64,000 nucleotides of DNA, from the NCBI RefSeq assembly GCF_039555335.1, contig NC_092628.1, positions 101,144,647-101,208,646 of the forward strand, written 5' to 3'. Both the position numbers and the translations under genes were made by a program. Origin of the DNA: Amphiura filiformis (lineage: Eukaryota > Echinodermata > Ophiuroidea > Amphilepidida > Amphiuridae). The notes under the pieces are model-generated. The model did not search any database. It was not told where the DNA came from and was given only the letters and a program-made list of their open reading frames with translations. Of this stretch, positions 33,116 through 45,560 are shown in pieces; the first letter of the stretch is position 1, and each line of letters starts with the position of its first letter.

Positions 33116-34614
33116 GTTGAGTCTAGTGTCTAACAGATAAGCCTCATATCGGTAATACCGATTACAGATATTTGGATTCCAAAATCGGCCCGATCAGATT
33201 CCGATTCCGATTTTTTTGAAATTTTTAAACAAGCTAGTGCCCTAGCCTAGGCCTAGCAGAATTTGTCGATTTAGATGGTCACTAAGGCTGGCATTTTCGG
33301 TCGGGTAAACGGGTACCGCCTGAGATTACATTACCGGGTAGGAAATACCCTCCCGGGTACCGAAAAAAAAAAAAAAAAAAAATAACAAAATATCGTGAAA
33401 TTTTTTTTTTTTTTTTTTAGGTCAAACCATGAATGATCCTGGCATTTTTTAATTTTTTTTTGCAATTTGGTACCGGTTACCCGCCGAAAATTGCGTATGG
33501 TACCCGGTACAAAATTACCCGAAAATGCCAGGCCTAATGGTCACAAAGTTAATGTTTTACTGTATTTCCTTGTGTATAAAAAGCTAACTAAAACACGTAC
33601 GTCAGATAAGCAGACAGGTCTTGAAAATATGAAATGAAATTGTATAAGCTGCACAGGTAGGCCCTATAGAAAACACATCATTCATCGTATGCAAGGGTGA
33701 CAAATTCGGAGCTTAAAACTGACATCCATTACCTGCGTTATGATGCAGAACTCATCCAAGGCTATCATATATCTTCATCAATCGAATGAATTGAACATCT
33801 CCTGAACATAATTCTTATTGAATAATATTTCTATTCTTGATTTGGGGAATTTATAATTATCAATTACGGACTTCCAACATAACCATGCAATTGGCGATTC
33901 CCGATCAAATTGACAATAACATGTGACGTGAAGGGGAATCCCTGTGATGACGATCGACGTTTGAGATACGTTTTGATGGGTTTCCCGACTTGCTCATAAG
34001 GGCGAGCACATGGCTAACGATCCCAAGACCGGAAGAGGATGCAACCTGGCGTGTGTAATGGAGATTTCAGCTCAGAATTCGTCAATTATCATTGGCATTT
34101 TGATTAAATAAAAAACATAAAAGGATACGCTATCGCTTAAAAGCTATAACTGAACTGGAATTATTTTATTAATTTGGACCGTACACAGACATTGAAGAAC
34201 AATACCCAAATAATGATCGACAAGTTACATCACGTCATGGATCAATAAATACACACGGCGCGGTGTGATGATCATGATTAGACGGGGTTATTCCCCATGT
34301 TCATGCCAAGCCAGAGGATCAAATAAAACGCCAACGTCAAGGAAATTGACCCAATTAGTAAGTTAGCAACAACATTTAAACCATTTTACTGATAAAATGT
34401 TGTCTGATGACATCAACTTTTATTTATTTTTGGCTTCTGACGATCAGTAATAATGTATTTTTAACAGATTTGAGTTACACTTCAACATTATTGAAATCGG
34501 TATAGGAAATCGGTAAATGATAAAAAAATTTCAGATACCGATCAGATACCGATAAGGTCAAAATCGGGCCGATTATTATTTTGCCGATCTTATCGGTTAG
34601 ACACTAGTTGAGTC
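33116..34614. mobile_element. hAT-type non-autonomous element with intact TSD
   Basis: The element 33124-34606 has ends TAGTGTCTAACAGATAAG and CTTATCGGTTAGACACTA, flanked on both sides by the identical 8-bp duplication GTTGAGTC (33116-33123, 34607-34614). The sub-terminal parts are full of ATCGG/CCGAT motifs. No transposase is encoded, and a smaller element is nested inside at 33286-33536. Confidence 0.88.
33286..33536. mobile_element. nested TIR element inside the hAT-type element
   Basis: The inverted ends are GGCTGGCATTTTCGGTCGGG and a complement ending CGAAAATGCCAGGCC, flanked by TAA/CTAA on both sides, which would fit a PIF/Harbinger-like 3-bp duplication. Long A and T runs lie in the middle. 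Confidence 0.65.
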
Positions 34615-35701
34615 GGCATTGCCAGATATACTGTACTTCACCAACTTATCCTGGAACCTAGGATTGGGTGCAGATATCAGAACCGGTCAACCGGGGATGC
34701 CGGATGGTCCCACCCCCTTCTCTTTTCGATTCGAATATTACAAAAACTTTTTTTGATTCTCATCAAAGTAGTCTCATATTAAAGAGCTAAATGAAAGAAA
34801 ACTGATGAGGCATAAATGAATATCATACGATATTATTGGCAAATGTCGAAAGCAGAAGCGAAAATGCCCACTTGTCAGTTTTCTTTCATTAAGCGAAGGG
34901 CCTAAACAAGCATGACAAGCCATGCTTGTTTTAATGTTTAGGCCCTTCGCACTTGATTATTTAGGTATCCCAGGCAAACCTTAGTTAACACATTTGCTAG
35001 TCAGCGAAATTCGCCGAGACCGGGACCCAAACACAATGCATTTTTACATAGAAATTTGAATTTTTTTCGAGAATTGGTCGGTGAAGGAAACCTACATAAA
35101 TATGTTTTCTATACTTCACTTGACCCAAATATATGATTTTTATGGTGATAATCAAGTCGCACATGGAATTTTAGAGGATTTTGATAGCAGTTCCATTAAA
35201 AAAAGCTGCTATCGCCATGAGACTAAGATCTAGAAACACCTCTAAATGCCGTTTTGGGGAATTTTGCTATCTGAATCTTTTTGATGAAAGTCAATCTTTG
35301 ACAAGATGTCTTTGTTACGGAAAGTGCTATGACAAAAATGTTTTCAGTTTTGGCTTTCTTTACTCGAGGGCTTTAATTTGATATGTAAAATGGTGCAGTT
35401 TGATGGCAAATTTGAATTCACCTAGCATACCTAGATTATTAGTTTCTGTTAAAAGATTTTGAAAAAAGGATGAGGACACAAGGTGACTTTTAATTATTAA
35501 TTATTAATTATCTTTTATTTTCTTTATTTAGTTTGAACTATTATAAGCAACTATTGACTCATTTTGACTAGAGTGGGCATTTAATTATTTCACAACAATA
35601 TTTGATTAGGTGAAGGTGGAGTTGTACTCTTTGTTCATTCATCATTATTGTTGATATTATTAAAGTCAGAAAATGGCAAGTAGAAGTAGTTGAAAGTTAT
35701 T
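34615..35701. other. non-coding stretch with a GCGAAGGGCCTAAAC palindrome
   Basis: Around 34893-34952, GCGAAGGGCCTAAACAAGCA faces its complement TGCTTG...GTTTAGGCCCTTCGC. Another CGAAGGGCC copy appears at ~36117. No gene was recognised. Confidence 0.45.
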
Positions 35702-36025
35702 TTAAAGGAGTATTTCGTGATCCTAGCATCCTCTATTTATGTCATTTTTCATTAGATATCCACGAAAAAAACATATTCCCAAAGTTTCAGTTGATTCCGA
35801 TTTTGCGTTCGCGAGTTATGCATGATTATGTGTATTACACTGCTCCATAGACAATGCGTTGTAATTTCAAATTCAAATTTCACGATATCTTTGCTAAACG
35901 AATTAATCTGCAAGAAATATTTTGTACACAAACATGTAGCCAGAGGTTTCCAGTGATATAAAAATCTCAACTTTTTTTGAGAAAAGTGGGGGGATGAGGC
36001 TGTGGATCACAAAATGCCCTTTTAA
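35702..36025. mobile_element. TTAA-flanked MITE, copy 2
   Basis: An inverted-orientation relative of 505-849, with TTAA at both outer ends, the same end sequence (TTAAAGGAGTATTTCGTGAT) and the same interior. Confidence 0.7.
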
Positions 36026-36263
36026 AGGAGAAAATTAGAAATTAAAATAAAATAATTAATTATTTTGAGAGTTTCAATTTTGGACGCGGGCGGTAAACAG
36101 GAAACTAATAATCAAGTGCGAAGGGCCTTATCCACTACGCAGGGGGTGTCGGACTGAGGAGGGACATTGCCCCTAGGAAATTGAAAATTTTGCAAAATGA
36201 AGGTCCAATTGAACTTGAAGCCAGCCATTTGGTGCATCCCCTCAGATTTGACTGAAAATCATT

Positions 36264-37640
36264 GCTAGCATATATATGGCTCATTCTTGTATTATGGGGT
36301 CCAATGGTGTCCGGTTATGACCGACACATAATTTGCCCTGAATTTTGAAAACTGTAACAGGTATTTGGCCTATTTGTAATTTTTTATACAAAACAAGTGG
36401 GTTATTACTAAAAACTTTCAAAAAAGAAATTGTTAACAGCTATTTTTAATTTTTATTACATGTAAGGTCTCGAAAATCATGGACACCACTTGTGACAAAA
36501 AAAGATCATCTACATCTGGTTGCCTGTTAGTTTCATTTATATATGACCATTGCTTATTTTTTTGGTCTTATTGAGTGAATAGGATGTATACTAAAATTGT
36601 ATTATGAAAGAAATGTTAGCGACAAAACATCTGTTAACAAAGACAGCGCTTACGCAAAGTACATATTTTGGTGTCCGCGTTATGCGTGACGTTATGACCG
36701 ACATGTAAAAATGCAAAATGTGCTATATTTTTTGAAAATGGGGTAATTTGTAAACAACAAATACTTCAAATGATATATTATGACATGTTTAAATATATGA
36801 CTGACAAATGGAAATTGCAAAATAAGTTGAATTAAAGTTAAAGCTGGATATTGTACGACAAACTGGACACCGAGTTATGACCGACACATGAAAATGAATA
36901 ATATGTCATAATTTTTAAAAATTGGGTATCTGATAAACAATGAATACTTAAAACAACAGTGTGATATGTTTAGATAAATTTGCAGGTCAAATACACTTTT
37001 CAAAGTATGACATAATTACAGATAGCTTGTTATTGTCAGTCATAACTGGACACCAAATATTTTGGTGTCCAGTTATCTGTGACACCACTGGGCACCTTAA
37101 ATTCTCTCATGTGCACAAAATTGATGTTATAGAAAGTCATCCACTTATCTATTATGCCACACTTGTGCTGGCCCCACATAAAAATGGCAACTTTTAATCT
37201 AAACTGACAGAAATTGTACAAAACAGGCCCAATAATTAACTTTTGGGTCAATTTTTGACCATGTATTTTGACCAAAATGCAAATATGCTGTTTTGAAGGT
37301 TACAGCAACTTCTTATAATGTTATTTTATTTTTACATTATAAAAGCTCCTAAACCACATTTAACTTGCAACTTTTAGCCATTTTGGCATTTATATTTTTT
37401 GTTTAGCAGGGGTTAAAACATGTTTGGTGTCCGGTTATGCGCGACATTTTAGAGTGATTTCTCCACATTATGTGCTTCGTACAGATTTCTGGGCAATCAT
37501 CGCTGAAAATATTTTGCAGATTTTGAAAGAGTATATAATTCCACTCAATTTAAGCTAACTTTTGACATTAATATTCAATTTTGAAAATTTGACTGTATGT
37601 CACACCATTGGACCCCATAATACAAGAATGAGCCATATAT
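36264..37640. mobile_element. 1.4-kb TIR element splitting the left arm
   Basis: The inverted ends ATATATGGCTCATTCTTGTA and TACAAGAATGAGCCATATAT continue through TTATGGGGTCCAATGGTGT. Removing it rejoins the outer arm to match its inverted partner at 44.1 kb. The interior repeats a short motif (GGTGTCCGGTTATGACCGAC and variants) at least six times in both orientations. No coding capacity was recognised. Confidence 0.8.
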
Positions 37641-39321
37641 GATATATACCTCTACTATGGCAATAATTATTAACACATGGAAAAAATTAGCGCTCAACTC
37701 CAAGCGGTTTCGGATATACGGCTTGTCAAAATTTCACCCAGACCCCCTTTTTTGCTCTCGCGAGTCGCGTCGTTGAATTTGTCGCGTTTTGGAACACTCA
37801 TATTTTGACTTTAGGAAAAAGATATTAAGCTGAAAATTTCTACCTAGAGTGACTTTCACCCAAATAAGCAGAATCTGGCCTTAAAAACAGTGTAGTGCTT
37901 CCACTTTAAAAGTTATGGGTCTCCCAAAATCCCTTTTTGTTTTGTCATATTTCACCGTGTACGGTTTTCAGAGCCCACTCGTACTCTTTAAAAATAGATA
38001 TCAGCGAATGTTCAAACTTCATAAAAATGCTTAATAGGCCAATATCTCTCCCCTGAAACAATAACAGACCATTGACACCATTAATTAGGTATTGGCTTGG
38101 ACCCAAAGTTTGCTCTGCAAAATGAAATCCTGAAAACACCGCCCTACCAGTTGACCTTTGACCCTACAGATGAAATCCGACACACTTGAAACTTACACAA
38201 CACATACTTAAACATTTGATATCTACCTATACCAAATCTTAACTATGTAACTCCACCCCTTCTGGGTTAGAGTGGATTATGAAATTTAGGTATTTTATAG
38301 AGTTGGGCGACTAAGTCGCCAATAGTCGTTAGTCGCGACTTTTACTGATAGTCGCGACTACGACTATTGAAAACCAAAAGTCGACTAATGCAATTATATT
38401 TTTGTGTTAAAAAATTACTTTAAAAGTGCCAGTTATTCGCACCAAAACCAACCAAATACTAACATATAAACTGCGAAAATGTGAAAAAATGTTAGTCATT
38501 GTCTTACCAATAGTAACACTAACCAACAAGTAATCATAATGTCCATAAATCATCATTAAATTGGTGTTATTGACTTGTTGTCGAACTACTTTCCCACAAG
38601 ATAAAAGCCGTTAAAAAACTCAAATTACTTAGAACTGTTGAACATCTCATTATGATTATAATTTATGCAGCGATAACAGGTGTAGCAGCGTCATAGCGTG
38701 CATGTACAGACCTAGGTTGGGTGTTTGTACCAACTACTGAAGGTATGAGATTATTTCAACTTTGGAAAGAAACAGCGAGAACTTCCGAGAAGTGTTTTCC
38801 AAAAGGAAAATTTAGGAAAATATTATTAGATTAGAAGTACTTTTCACGTAATTTCAAAAAGCTATGCTTATTGTGGTAACAGAATATTTAGAAAGCAACA
38901 GGAAAATAAACAAATTAGCTGACAAACAGTCGTAATGTTGCAATGCCACCCCTGTAGCGACAAATGCAGTAGTCTAGATGAGGTCAGGTGACGTAGGTCG
39001 GAGGTGAAAGTTAATCGTACATGCACGATGCAACACGTTCATGAGCATACCATGGAAAATATGCACTGCCGTAGCGGCATGTTTACATATTTTCATGCAC
39101 AGCAAAACATGGAAACGAACGAAGATCGCTATTGGAATATTGAAGGTTTGAGAAATTATATGAAGTTTCTTGTGCTGTTGCTGGAAAGTGGCAAGTGAAT
39201 TTAATTGAACAGATAAGTTAGGCCTATATTACAGCATTTTACAGTCAAATATTTAAAGTAGAAAAGGTTCTTTTTCAGATCCAATTATTCTGGTACTTAC
39301 TCAGAAATATTTCAATTCCTA

Positions 39322-39798
39322 TCAGGAATCTTGATCACTCTGTTGTGGTGTTTCTAGATGTTTGATGAAACGGCAACACTGTTTGGTCTTGATGACGTTT
39401 CCAAACTTCCTGGTTGCCGTTTGTTGATGAGTTGATCGTAGATCTTGTCTAGTTTGTAAGCCCCCCTCGTCTTTGTTCATGGTGTTCTGCCCCCTACTTC
39501 TTATCCAGATTGCCTTCTTCAGCCAGCGTGTTGTTTTGTCTGCTTCTTGGTCAATGATCTGTGCCTCCTCCCACCCAATTACGTGATTTTTTGCTGCTAC
39601 ATGTTCTGCTATTGCTGATTTATGAATTTCTGATGTTGAGGCTTTTCTTTGAGCCCTAGTAAAGCTTTTTGCACTCACTTTCTCAGTTTCTGTTTTATGT
39701 TCTGACAGTCTTGTACCGAACAAGCGACCAGTTTCACCAATATATGTTTTGGGACAGTTTTGGCACGGTATTTCGTAAATAGCCTCTGCTGTCTGCAA
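39322..39798 (-). pseudogene. GIY-YIG endonuclease domain of the Penelope-like element
   Basis: The frame encodes IYEIPCQNCPKTYIGETGR followed by LSEHK, the GIY-YIG core with its Cys-rich finger. It is out of frame with the RT upstream (the linker near 39800-39960 is broken by a stop and frame change). It ends at HLETPQQSDQDS inside the terminal copy. Confidence 0.88.
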
Positions 39799-39958
39799 TG
39801 GGTCGCGTTTGTCCTTAGGGTGTACAAGTAGGTTTCAGAGTGTGCGGTGGGGTTTGAAACAAGTGGAAAACCCGTGTTTCTTGAAAACCCTGGAAACACG
39901 TTCTGACAATCCCTCAACATAGGGAATGACCACAAAACCTTTGTTCTTTTCTTTACTG

Positions 39959-41351
39959 TCATTTGGAAGGCTTTCTCTTTGGTTTTGGATTCTCTTTTTC
40001 TTCTTTCACCTTGTTGATGGTCCATGCTGGGTATCCAGACGCTTGCGAGTGCTTGTTTGATGTGCGACTCCTCTTTTGCCGGTCTTCTGGCTCGGTGACT
40101 ATACTATCCTTCCTGTCGAGCAGGGTTCGCACTACTCCTAACTTCTGATGAAGTGGGTGGTGGGATTGGAACTGTAAGTATTGGTCTGTGTGAGTTGGTT
40201 TCCTGTATATGCAGAGTTTGGTCGTGCCGTCGGGTTTCTTGATGATGAGAGTGTCTAGGAATGGTATGCTGCCTTCCGATTCCTCCTCGTACGTGAACTT
40301 GATACTTCCTGTTGGATCCACTTGGTTGAGATGTTCTGTTAAATTGTCCACTTCCCCACGCTTGATGATCTCTAGTACGTCGTCTACGTACCTCTTCCAG
40401 AGCGTCGGCTTACAATTGAGCGGTGCTGTTGCGATGGCTTCCTCTTCCAACCATTCCATAAAGAGATCTACAGCGATCGGACTCAGAGGACTGCCCATAG
40501 CCATGCCTTTCTTCTGTTGGTATATGCTGCCCTTCGAAGTGAAGTATGTTGTGGTTAAGATGAACTTGACTAGTTCCATGAGATCATCAACATTGAGAAG
40601 TGTCCTTTTTTTTTAGATCAGGATCTTGCTCCAACTTTCGACGAATAATGTCTAAAGTGATCTCAATCGGAGTGTTGGTGAAAAGGGACACCACGTCATG
40701 AGAAATGAGGCATTCGTCTTCCTTGATGGTTACTTCCCCTAAATCGTCGGCTAACTGCTTTGAGTTAAGCACATGGTGACAAGAAGTGCCTACTATAGGG
40801 CTTATGATGTCCGCCAAAGATCGGGATACATTGTACCCGATCGAGCCTGTATAGTCGCTTATGGGACGAAGTGGGGTATCCTTCTTGTGGATTTTAGGGC
40901 TGCCGTATATCCGAGGGACAATTTCAGCAGTGGGATACAGATATTTTTTGTCCGCACTATTTATCTTACCCTCTTTCTCGAGTCTGCTGAGTATAGTCAC
41001 CAACTGCTTTTTATATTTTGGTGTAGGATCTTTGTCAAGTTTAACATATACACTGGTGTCATTCAACATGTCAGATAACTTGGTCTCATACTCAGTAGTA
41101 TCCATGATAACGGTAGCTCGACCCTTGTCAGCACCTAAAATCTTGACAGATTTCTCTTTCTGAAGTTGTTTTATAGCAACTCTTTCCTCTTTGGGTATAT
41201 TTGATTTTGGGGGTTTGGTAGATTTAATAGCTCCTACAACCTCTGATCTAAGTTGGGCTGCGACACCGCCCGGTAATTTCCAGCACGCTTTCTCACACGC
41301 GATGATGTACTCATTTGTTATGGACGAGTCTACACTGTCCGGGGATATCAA
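39959..41351 (-). pseudogene. Penelope-like reverse transcriptase, frameshifted
   Basis: The N-terminal part is 40587-41351 (ILGADKGRATVIMDTTEY, PRIYGSPKIHK, LISHDVVSLFTNTP). The frame breaks in an eight-to-nine-base T run near 40610. The rest is 39959-40579, with KKGMAMGSPLSP and the catalytic YVDDV. These are the hallmark motifs of Penelope-like RTs, which are related to telomerase. The break falls within the RT core, so no full-length enzyme is made without frameshifting. Confidence 0.9.
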
Positions 41352-42319
41352 ACATCTAGAAACACCACAACAGAGTGATCAAGATTCCTGATAGGAATTG
41401 AAATATTTCTGAGAAAGTACCAGAATAATTGGATCTGAAAAAGAACCTTTTCTACTTTAATTGAACTATGAACGATCCTGATGAATCTGTTTCAAGAGTC
41501 AAATATTTGCATCGCAAACGTGCGATACAGTGTAGCAATTTGTATCGCAACAATGCTGGTTTGTGTAGCAAACTGTGATGCGATGCCGGCAATCACGGGT
41601 CCTGTAATCATGCATTATAAATACTAAATTGCCACCAATCTTTCACCCGATTTTTCAGTCCAATTTTAACCACAGATAGTCGCGACTATAGTCGTAGTCG
41701 CGACTATTTGCTGCCGACTAGTCGACTAGGAAAAAAGTGATAGTCGCCCAACTGTAGTATTTTACCAAATTTTACACACATTGATATAGGATGCTGGCTA
41801 ATCTCTATCAAAAAAGTGTAAAATTTGTGAATTTTGAAAAGTGGAGTTACAAAGTTAGTTTCATCATTTCAATTTTATTCATAATACACATAAAACAGAT
41901 ATATTGAAAAGAATACATTTAAGGCCAGTCAGGAGGGTTGAGAAGGTACATGACCAGGCTCAAACATCCGCAAGAGGCATATTAAACAACAGGACAATAC
42001 AACACATAAATGCAGTTTATAAAGGAATACATCAATAATATTATATTATAAATTAGAAGTAATATTGCATAAAAAATGTTGACAGGGACCCGCCCCGAAA
42101 CAATTGCACAAAACGATAAAATATGGTCTAAAAGACGTCATTATGATTTAAATCGACCAGTCATGGTCATATTTTGAATAAAAAATTGAGTAAGAACATA
42201 GGATTGCACGTTGACTGAGTGATTTTGAACATTTATCAAAGACCCGTTTCATTGGTTTTTGGCTTTTTTTTTGAAACTAAGGGAAAATGGAACTCAGGTT
42301 ACACTTGTTGGAGCTTGTG

Positions 42320-43306
42320 ATGAGGCCTCTACTGCCTATTTCAATACAAAATAACTTTGAGTCATAACCCTGTTCTTGCAAATCAGCGATTAAACCGGCA
42401 TATTTATTTTGTTTGTAGTCATGGGTTTTGTGGATGTTCTGCTCGAAAGGAATGCTGAGCTCAATAACGATGATGGATTTAGAGCTTTAGATTAACGAGA
42501 ACCAGATCTGGTCTTTGCTGCGTGGGAAGAATATCAGGAGGGATTGTGGTACCAGCGATTTTAGTGGCACCATCTAAGTCACAGTAGAATTTCCAGGACT
42601 GGTCACTGATATCTTTGAGAGTATCCATGATTATGCGGAGAACAGAGTTATGACGCCAAGTATACCGACCTTGATCAAGCATGATTTTACAGTGATTAAG
42701 GACATGATGGAGGGTCTCGTGATGACCACATAAGTTACATTTGGTATTTAACTTTTTCCCCAGCGACTCAGATTATTTTTAGTGGGAAGGGTGTCAAGGA
42801 AAGCATTCAACATAAATTTCATGATGCCTTTAGGAGGATTGTAAATAAAAGATTTCCAAAGATAATCAGATTTTTCTGAGAGTGCAATATGAAACATGTC
42901 GCCCTGGACCACAAGATTTTTTAAATGGTTAACCCAGCTCTCAGTGACCTCGTCCTTGATGGATTTTGTCAAGTCAGTCTTCAGCTTCTTGTATGGCACA
43001 TTGCTGTCAGAATTATCAACATGATCAATAGCGTTTTGACAATAAGTTGTGATGGAAAATTTTTAGCCCACTTTTTCTCCCTTTCAAGGTGGAGTCAAGA
43101 GCAACATTGACCTTGGAGTCGGCTTTTGTTCTTGAAGACAAATGAGCTGAAACATGACATTCAAGGTAAAGTTGATACACTGACTTGATATCCATCAGGT
43201 GGGGAATATGAATAACCTCGGTGGCAGCGGGTCTGGCAAGACCACACCAGTTTTTAATGTACTTATGAACAACTGAATCGAGAGCAAGGAGATGTGTTTT
43301 AGTCAA
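42320..43306 (-). pseudogene. 5'-truncated LINE tail with restriction-like endonuclease domain
   Basis: Three minus-strand pieces (43025-43306, 42748-42999, 42479-42682 extended in another frame to ~42320) read as the C-terminal part of an RLE-type LINE. First comes an RT-thumb-like stretch (LARPAATEVIHIPHLMD), then ITWRH-type helices, then RPDLVLVNL followed by IIVIELSIPFEQN, which fits a PD-(D/E)XK nuclease core. A frameshift lies between the last two. The RT core is absent. A homologous domain lies at 55951-56411. Confidence 0.7.
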
Positions 43307-43537
43307 GTCATGGACGGTGAGAATGAAGCGGCAAGAGGGTACAGATGTAGAATAAGTGTTTAAGCATTCATGGTGTAAGTTTCAAGTTTGTTGGAATTCA
43401 TCTGCGGGGTCAAAGGTCAACTGGTGGGGGCGGTGTTTTCAGGATTTCATTCTGCGGAGCAAACTTTGGGTCCAAGCCACAATTTAATTAAAGGTATCAG
43501 TGGTCTGTTGTTATTTCAGGGTCGAGATATTGGCCTA

Positions 43538-43897
43538 TTAAGCATTTTTATGAAGTTTGAACATTCTCTGATATCAATTTAAGAGTACGAGTGGGGTCTG
43601 GAAACTGAACACGGTGAAATATGACAAAACGAAAAGGGGTTTTGGGAGACACATAACTTTTAAAGTGGAAGCACTACACTGTTTTTAAGGCCAGATTCTG
43701 CTTATTTGGGTGAAAAATTAAGCATTTTTATGAAGTTTGAACATTCTCTGATATCAATTTAAGTGTACGAGTGGGGTCTGGAAACTGAACACGGTGAAAT
43801 ATGACAAAACGAAAAGGGGTTTTGGGAGACCCATAACTTTTAAAGTGGAAGCACTACACTGTTTTTAAGGCCAGATTCTGCTTATTTGGGTGAAAGT
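43538..43897. repeat. 180-bp tandem duplication in the right arm
   Basis: Two head-to-tail copies with period 180, each starting TTAAGCATTTTTATGAAGTT and ending GCTTATTTGGGTGAAA. The left arm has only one copy. Confidence 0.95.
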
Positions 43898-44140
43898 CAC
43901 TGTAGGTAGCAATTTTCAGCTTAATATCTTTTTTCTAAAGTCAAAATATGAGTGATCCAAAACGCGACAAAATCAACGACGCGACTCGCGAAAGCAAAAA
44001 GGGGGGGTCTGGATGAAATTTTGACAAGCCGTATCTCCGAAACCGCTTGGAGCTGAACGCTAATTTTTTCCATGTGTTCATTATTGCCATAGAGGTATGC
44101 TAGAAATGATTTTCAGACAAATCTGATGGGGTGGCCTGCC

Positions 44141-45560
44141 AAGATTTTCAGCAAATTGGTTGATTTGACATGGAATGACTCAAGTAGGTTTTTTCACATG
44201 GAAATTATTTTGTTTAAAAAGGTGATTATTTAACTTAAAAAATGAGGGGTCAACCATGTCTGTAGCTCAAATATCAGCAAAGTTATGGGCAAATGTCCGT
44301 TTTTGAAATTTTGCATTTTTCTGCGGTCATCATTGACAATGCTTTACAATGATTTACTGTACAAAAAAGCAAGTAATGCATCATTTTTCACCATGGCGAT
44401 TCGTTTTACACAAAGGCGATTATATTTTATGAAATCTAACTATCACTGCATGATGACTTCTGTATCTGTATCAAGGATAAAGTACCAGCACTTTTTAGAC
44501 TACGTCTCCAAGTTTCTGGTGTCCAAATGTTAAAATTTTGTGTTTTCCTATGGGGATTACACAGTTAAGCCATTTACATGTACTGTGGTCGCAATTTTTT
44601 GAGCTTTTTGAGTTGAACGTCGCCCACTATAATAAGCAATGTGGACATATCTACCTTAGCTTAGCTTAGCATAGCATCATCGCATCGGCACCTCATTCGC
44701 TGGTCAAGCTACGTTACATCGTGTGACCTAGTTCTTTTGACGCGATAATGAGACAGAGCAGACAGACACCGCTAAAGTAATTTGCTGATACCTGAATGGT
44801 GAGCCCTAGCTGAGTAACCTAGCCTTCTCCACTTACGAAGGCTATCTAGAACATTGTTATATTGCAAAGTGCAGGGTTCGTCGACCCGGCAGGCCGGGTA
44901 CCAACTGAATAAACTACAACATTTACCCACTGTTTTTGGTAACATACAGTGATATTCTCCACATTAATAATATATGTTTGCTTTCATTTCAAAAAATGAT
45001 CCATTTTTGATATATTTTCCCCAAATTTCTTTTTACCCTTGAATTCAGCAGCTTGTGACGATCTTAATCTTCAAATTTCCTGATGACTTCGCGTAATGTG
45101 TTAGGCGATATCAATATGCATATTCCTGTTCAATGCTCGGGTTTCAATGGGACGTGTTCCTGGCGTGGAAGCACTAGTACTGTTTCATTGTCTATGGAGA
45201 TTTGTGTACAATTGTCCAGAATTTCGGCCATTTTGTCCGGGGTTTCCCTTTGAAGGGAATTTATGGACTGAATGTTCTTTTCAGAAAAACTAGCCTGAAA
45301 ACCCACTAAAATGTGTAAAATTATATTATTGGACCCCAAAATTTGAGACTAAAACTTAATAGCAATTTTTTTGTCTCAAATGACAGGGTCCATGTGGATC
45401 CCATTAGTTTCAAAATCTTCAAAATATGGTCTTTCACGATTTTACAATAATATCCATGTTAAATTTGTGACCACAGTGGGAGGGAACCCTGGTCAGGAGT
45501 AAGATACCTTATCTATGCTTCATCAGTTAAAATTTCCAATGCTTTCTTTGTTGTTTATAG
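44141..45560. other. non-coding stretch upstream of the TTF2-like exons
   Basis: No exon could be fixed. The first exon of the TTF2-like gene, expected to encode a short Cys/His-containing start, should lie here or further upstream. A short TTAGC repeat occurs at ~44660. Confidence 0.4.

Larger units (their letters stand above)
39255..41458 (-). mobile_element. Penelope-like retroelement, inverted terminal copies
   Basis: A minus-strand element of ~2.2 kb. A ~110-bp sequence at 39255-39366 is repeated in inverted orientation at 41349-41458 and overlaps the coding ends, so the peptide HLETPQQSDQDS can be read from both. The coding region runs RT then GIY-YIG endonuclease and is split into three frames, so this copy is inactive. 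Confidence 0.9.
38290..41764. mobile_element. hAT-type element with 8-bp TSD, host of a Penelope-like element
   Basis: The element 38298-41756 has ends TAGAGTTGGGCGACTA and TAGTCGCCCAACTGTA, flanked by the 8-bp duplication GTATTTTA (38290-38297, 41757-41764). The sub-terminal regions are built from AGTCGCGACTA motifs. The only coding sequence inside belongs to the later Penelope-like insertion. Confidence 0.85.
36228..44140. mobile_element. composite element with ~600-bp inverted arms
   Basis: The left arm (36228-36263 plus 37641-38215) and right arm (43350-44140) are inverted copies over about 600 bp. Shared blocks include AACCGCTTGGAGCTGAACGC, TTTAAAGTGGAAGCACTACA and GGTCAAAGGTCAACTGG. 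The left arm is split by an insertion (36264-37640); the right arm carries a 180-bp internal duplication. Between the arms lie a hAT-type element and a LINE tail. It could be one long-TIR DNA transposon loaded with later insertions, or two inverted insertions of one repeat family. No target duplication was found. Confidence 0.65.

Noticed and set aside
41460-41505. Hammerhead ribozyme near the Penelope-like end (CCTGATGAATCTG)
   Set aside because: A CTGATGA core is present, but the required downstream GAAA and closing stem are not found in the right order on either strand.
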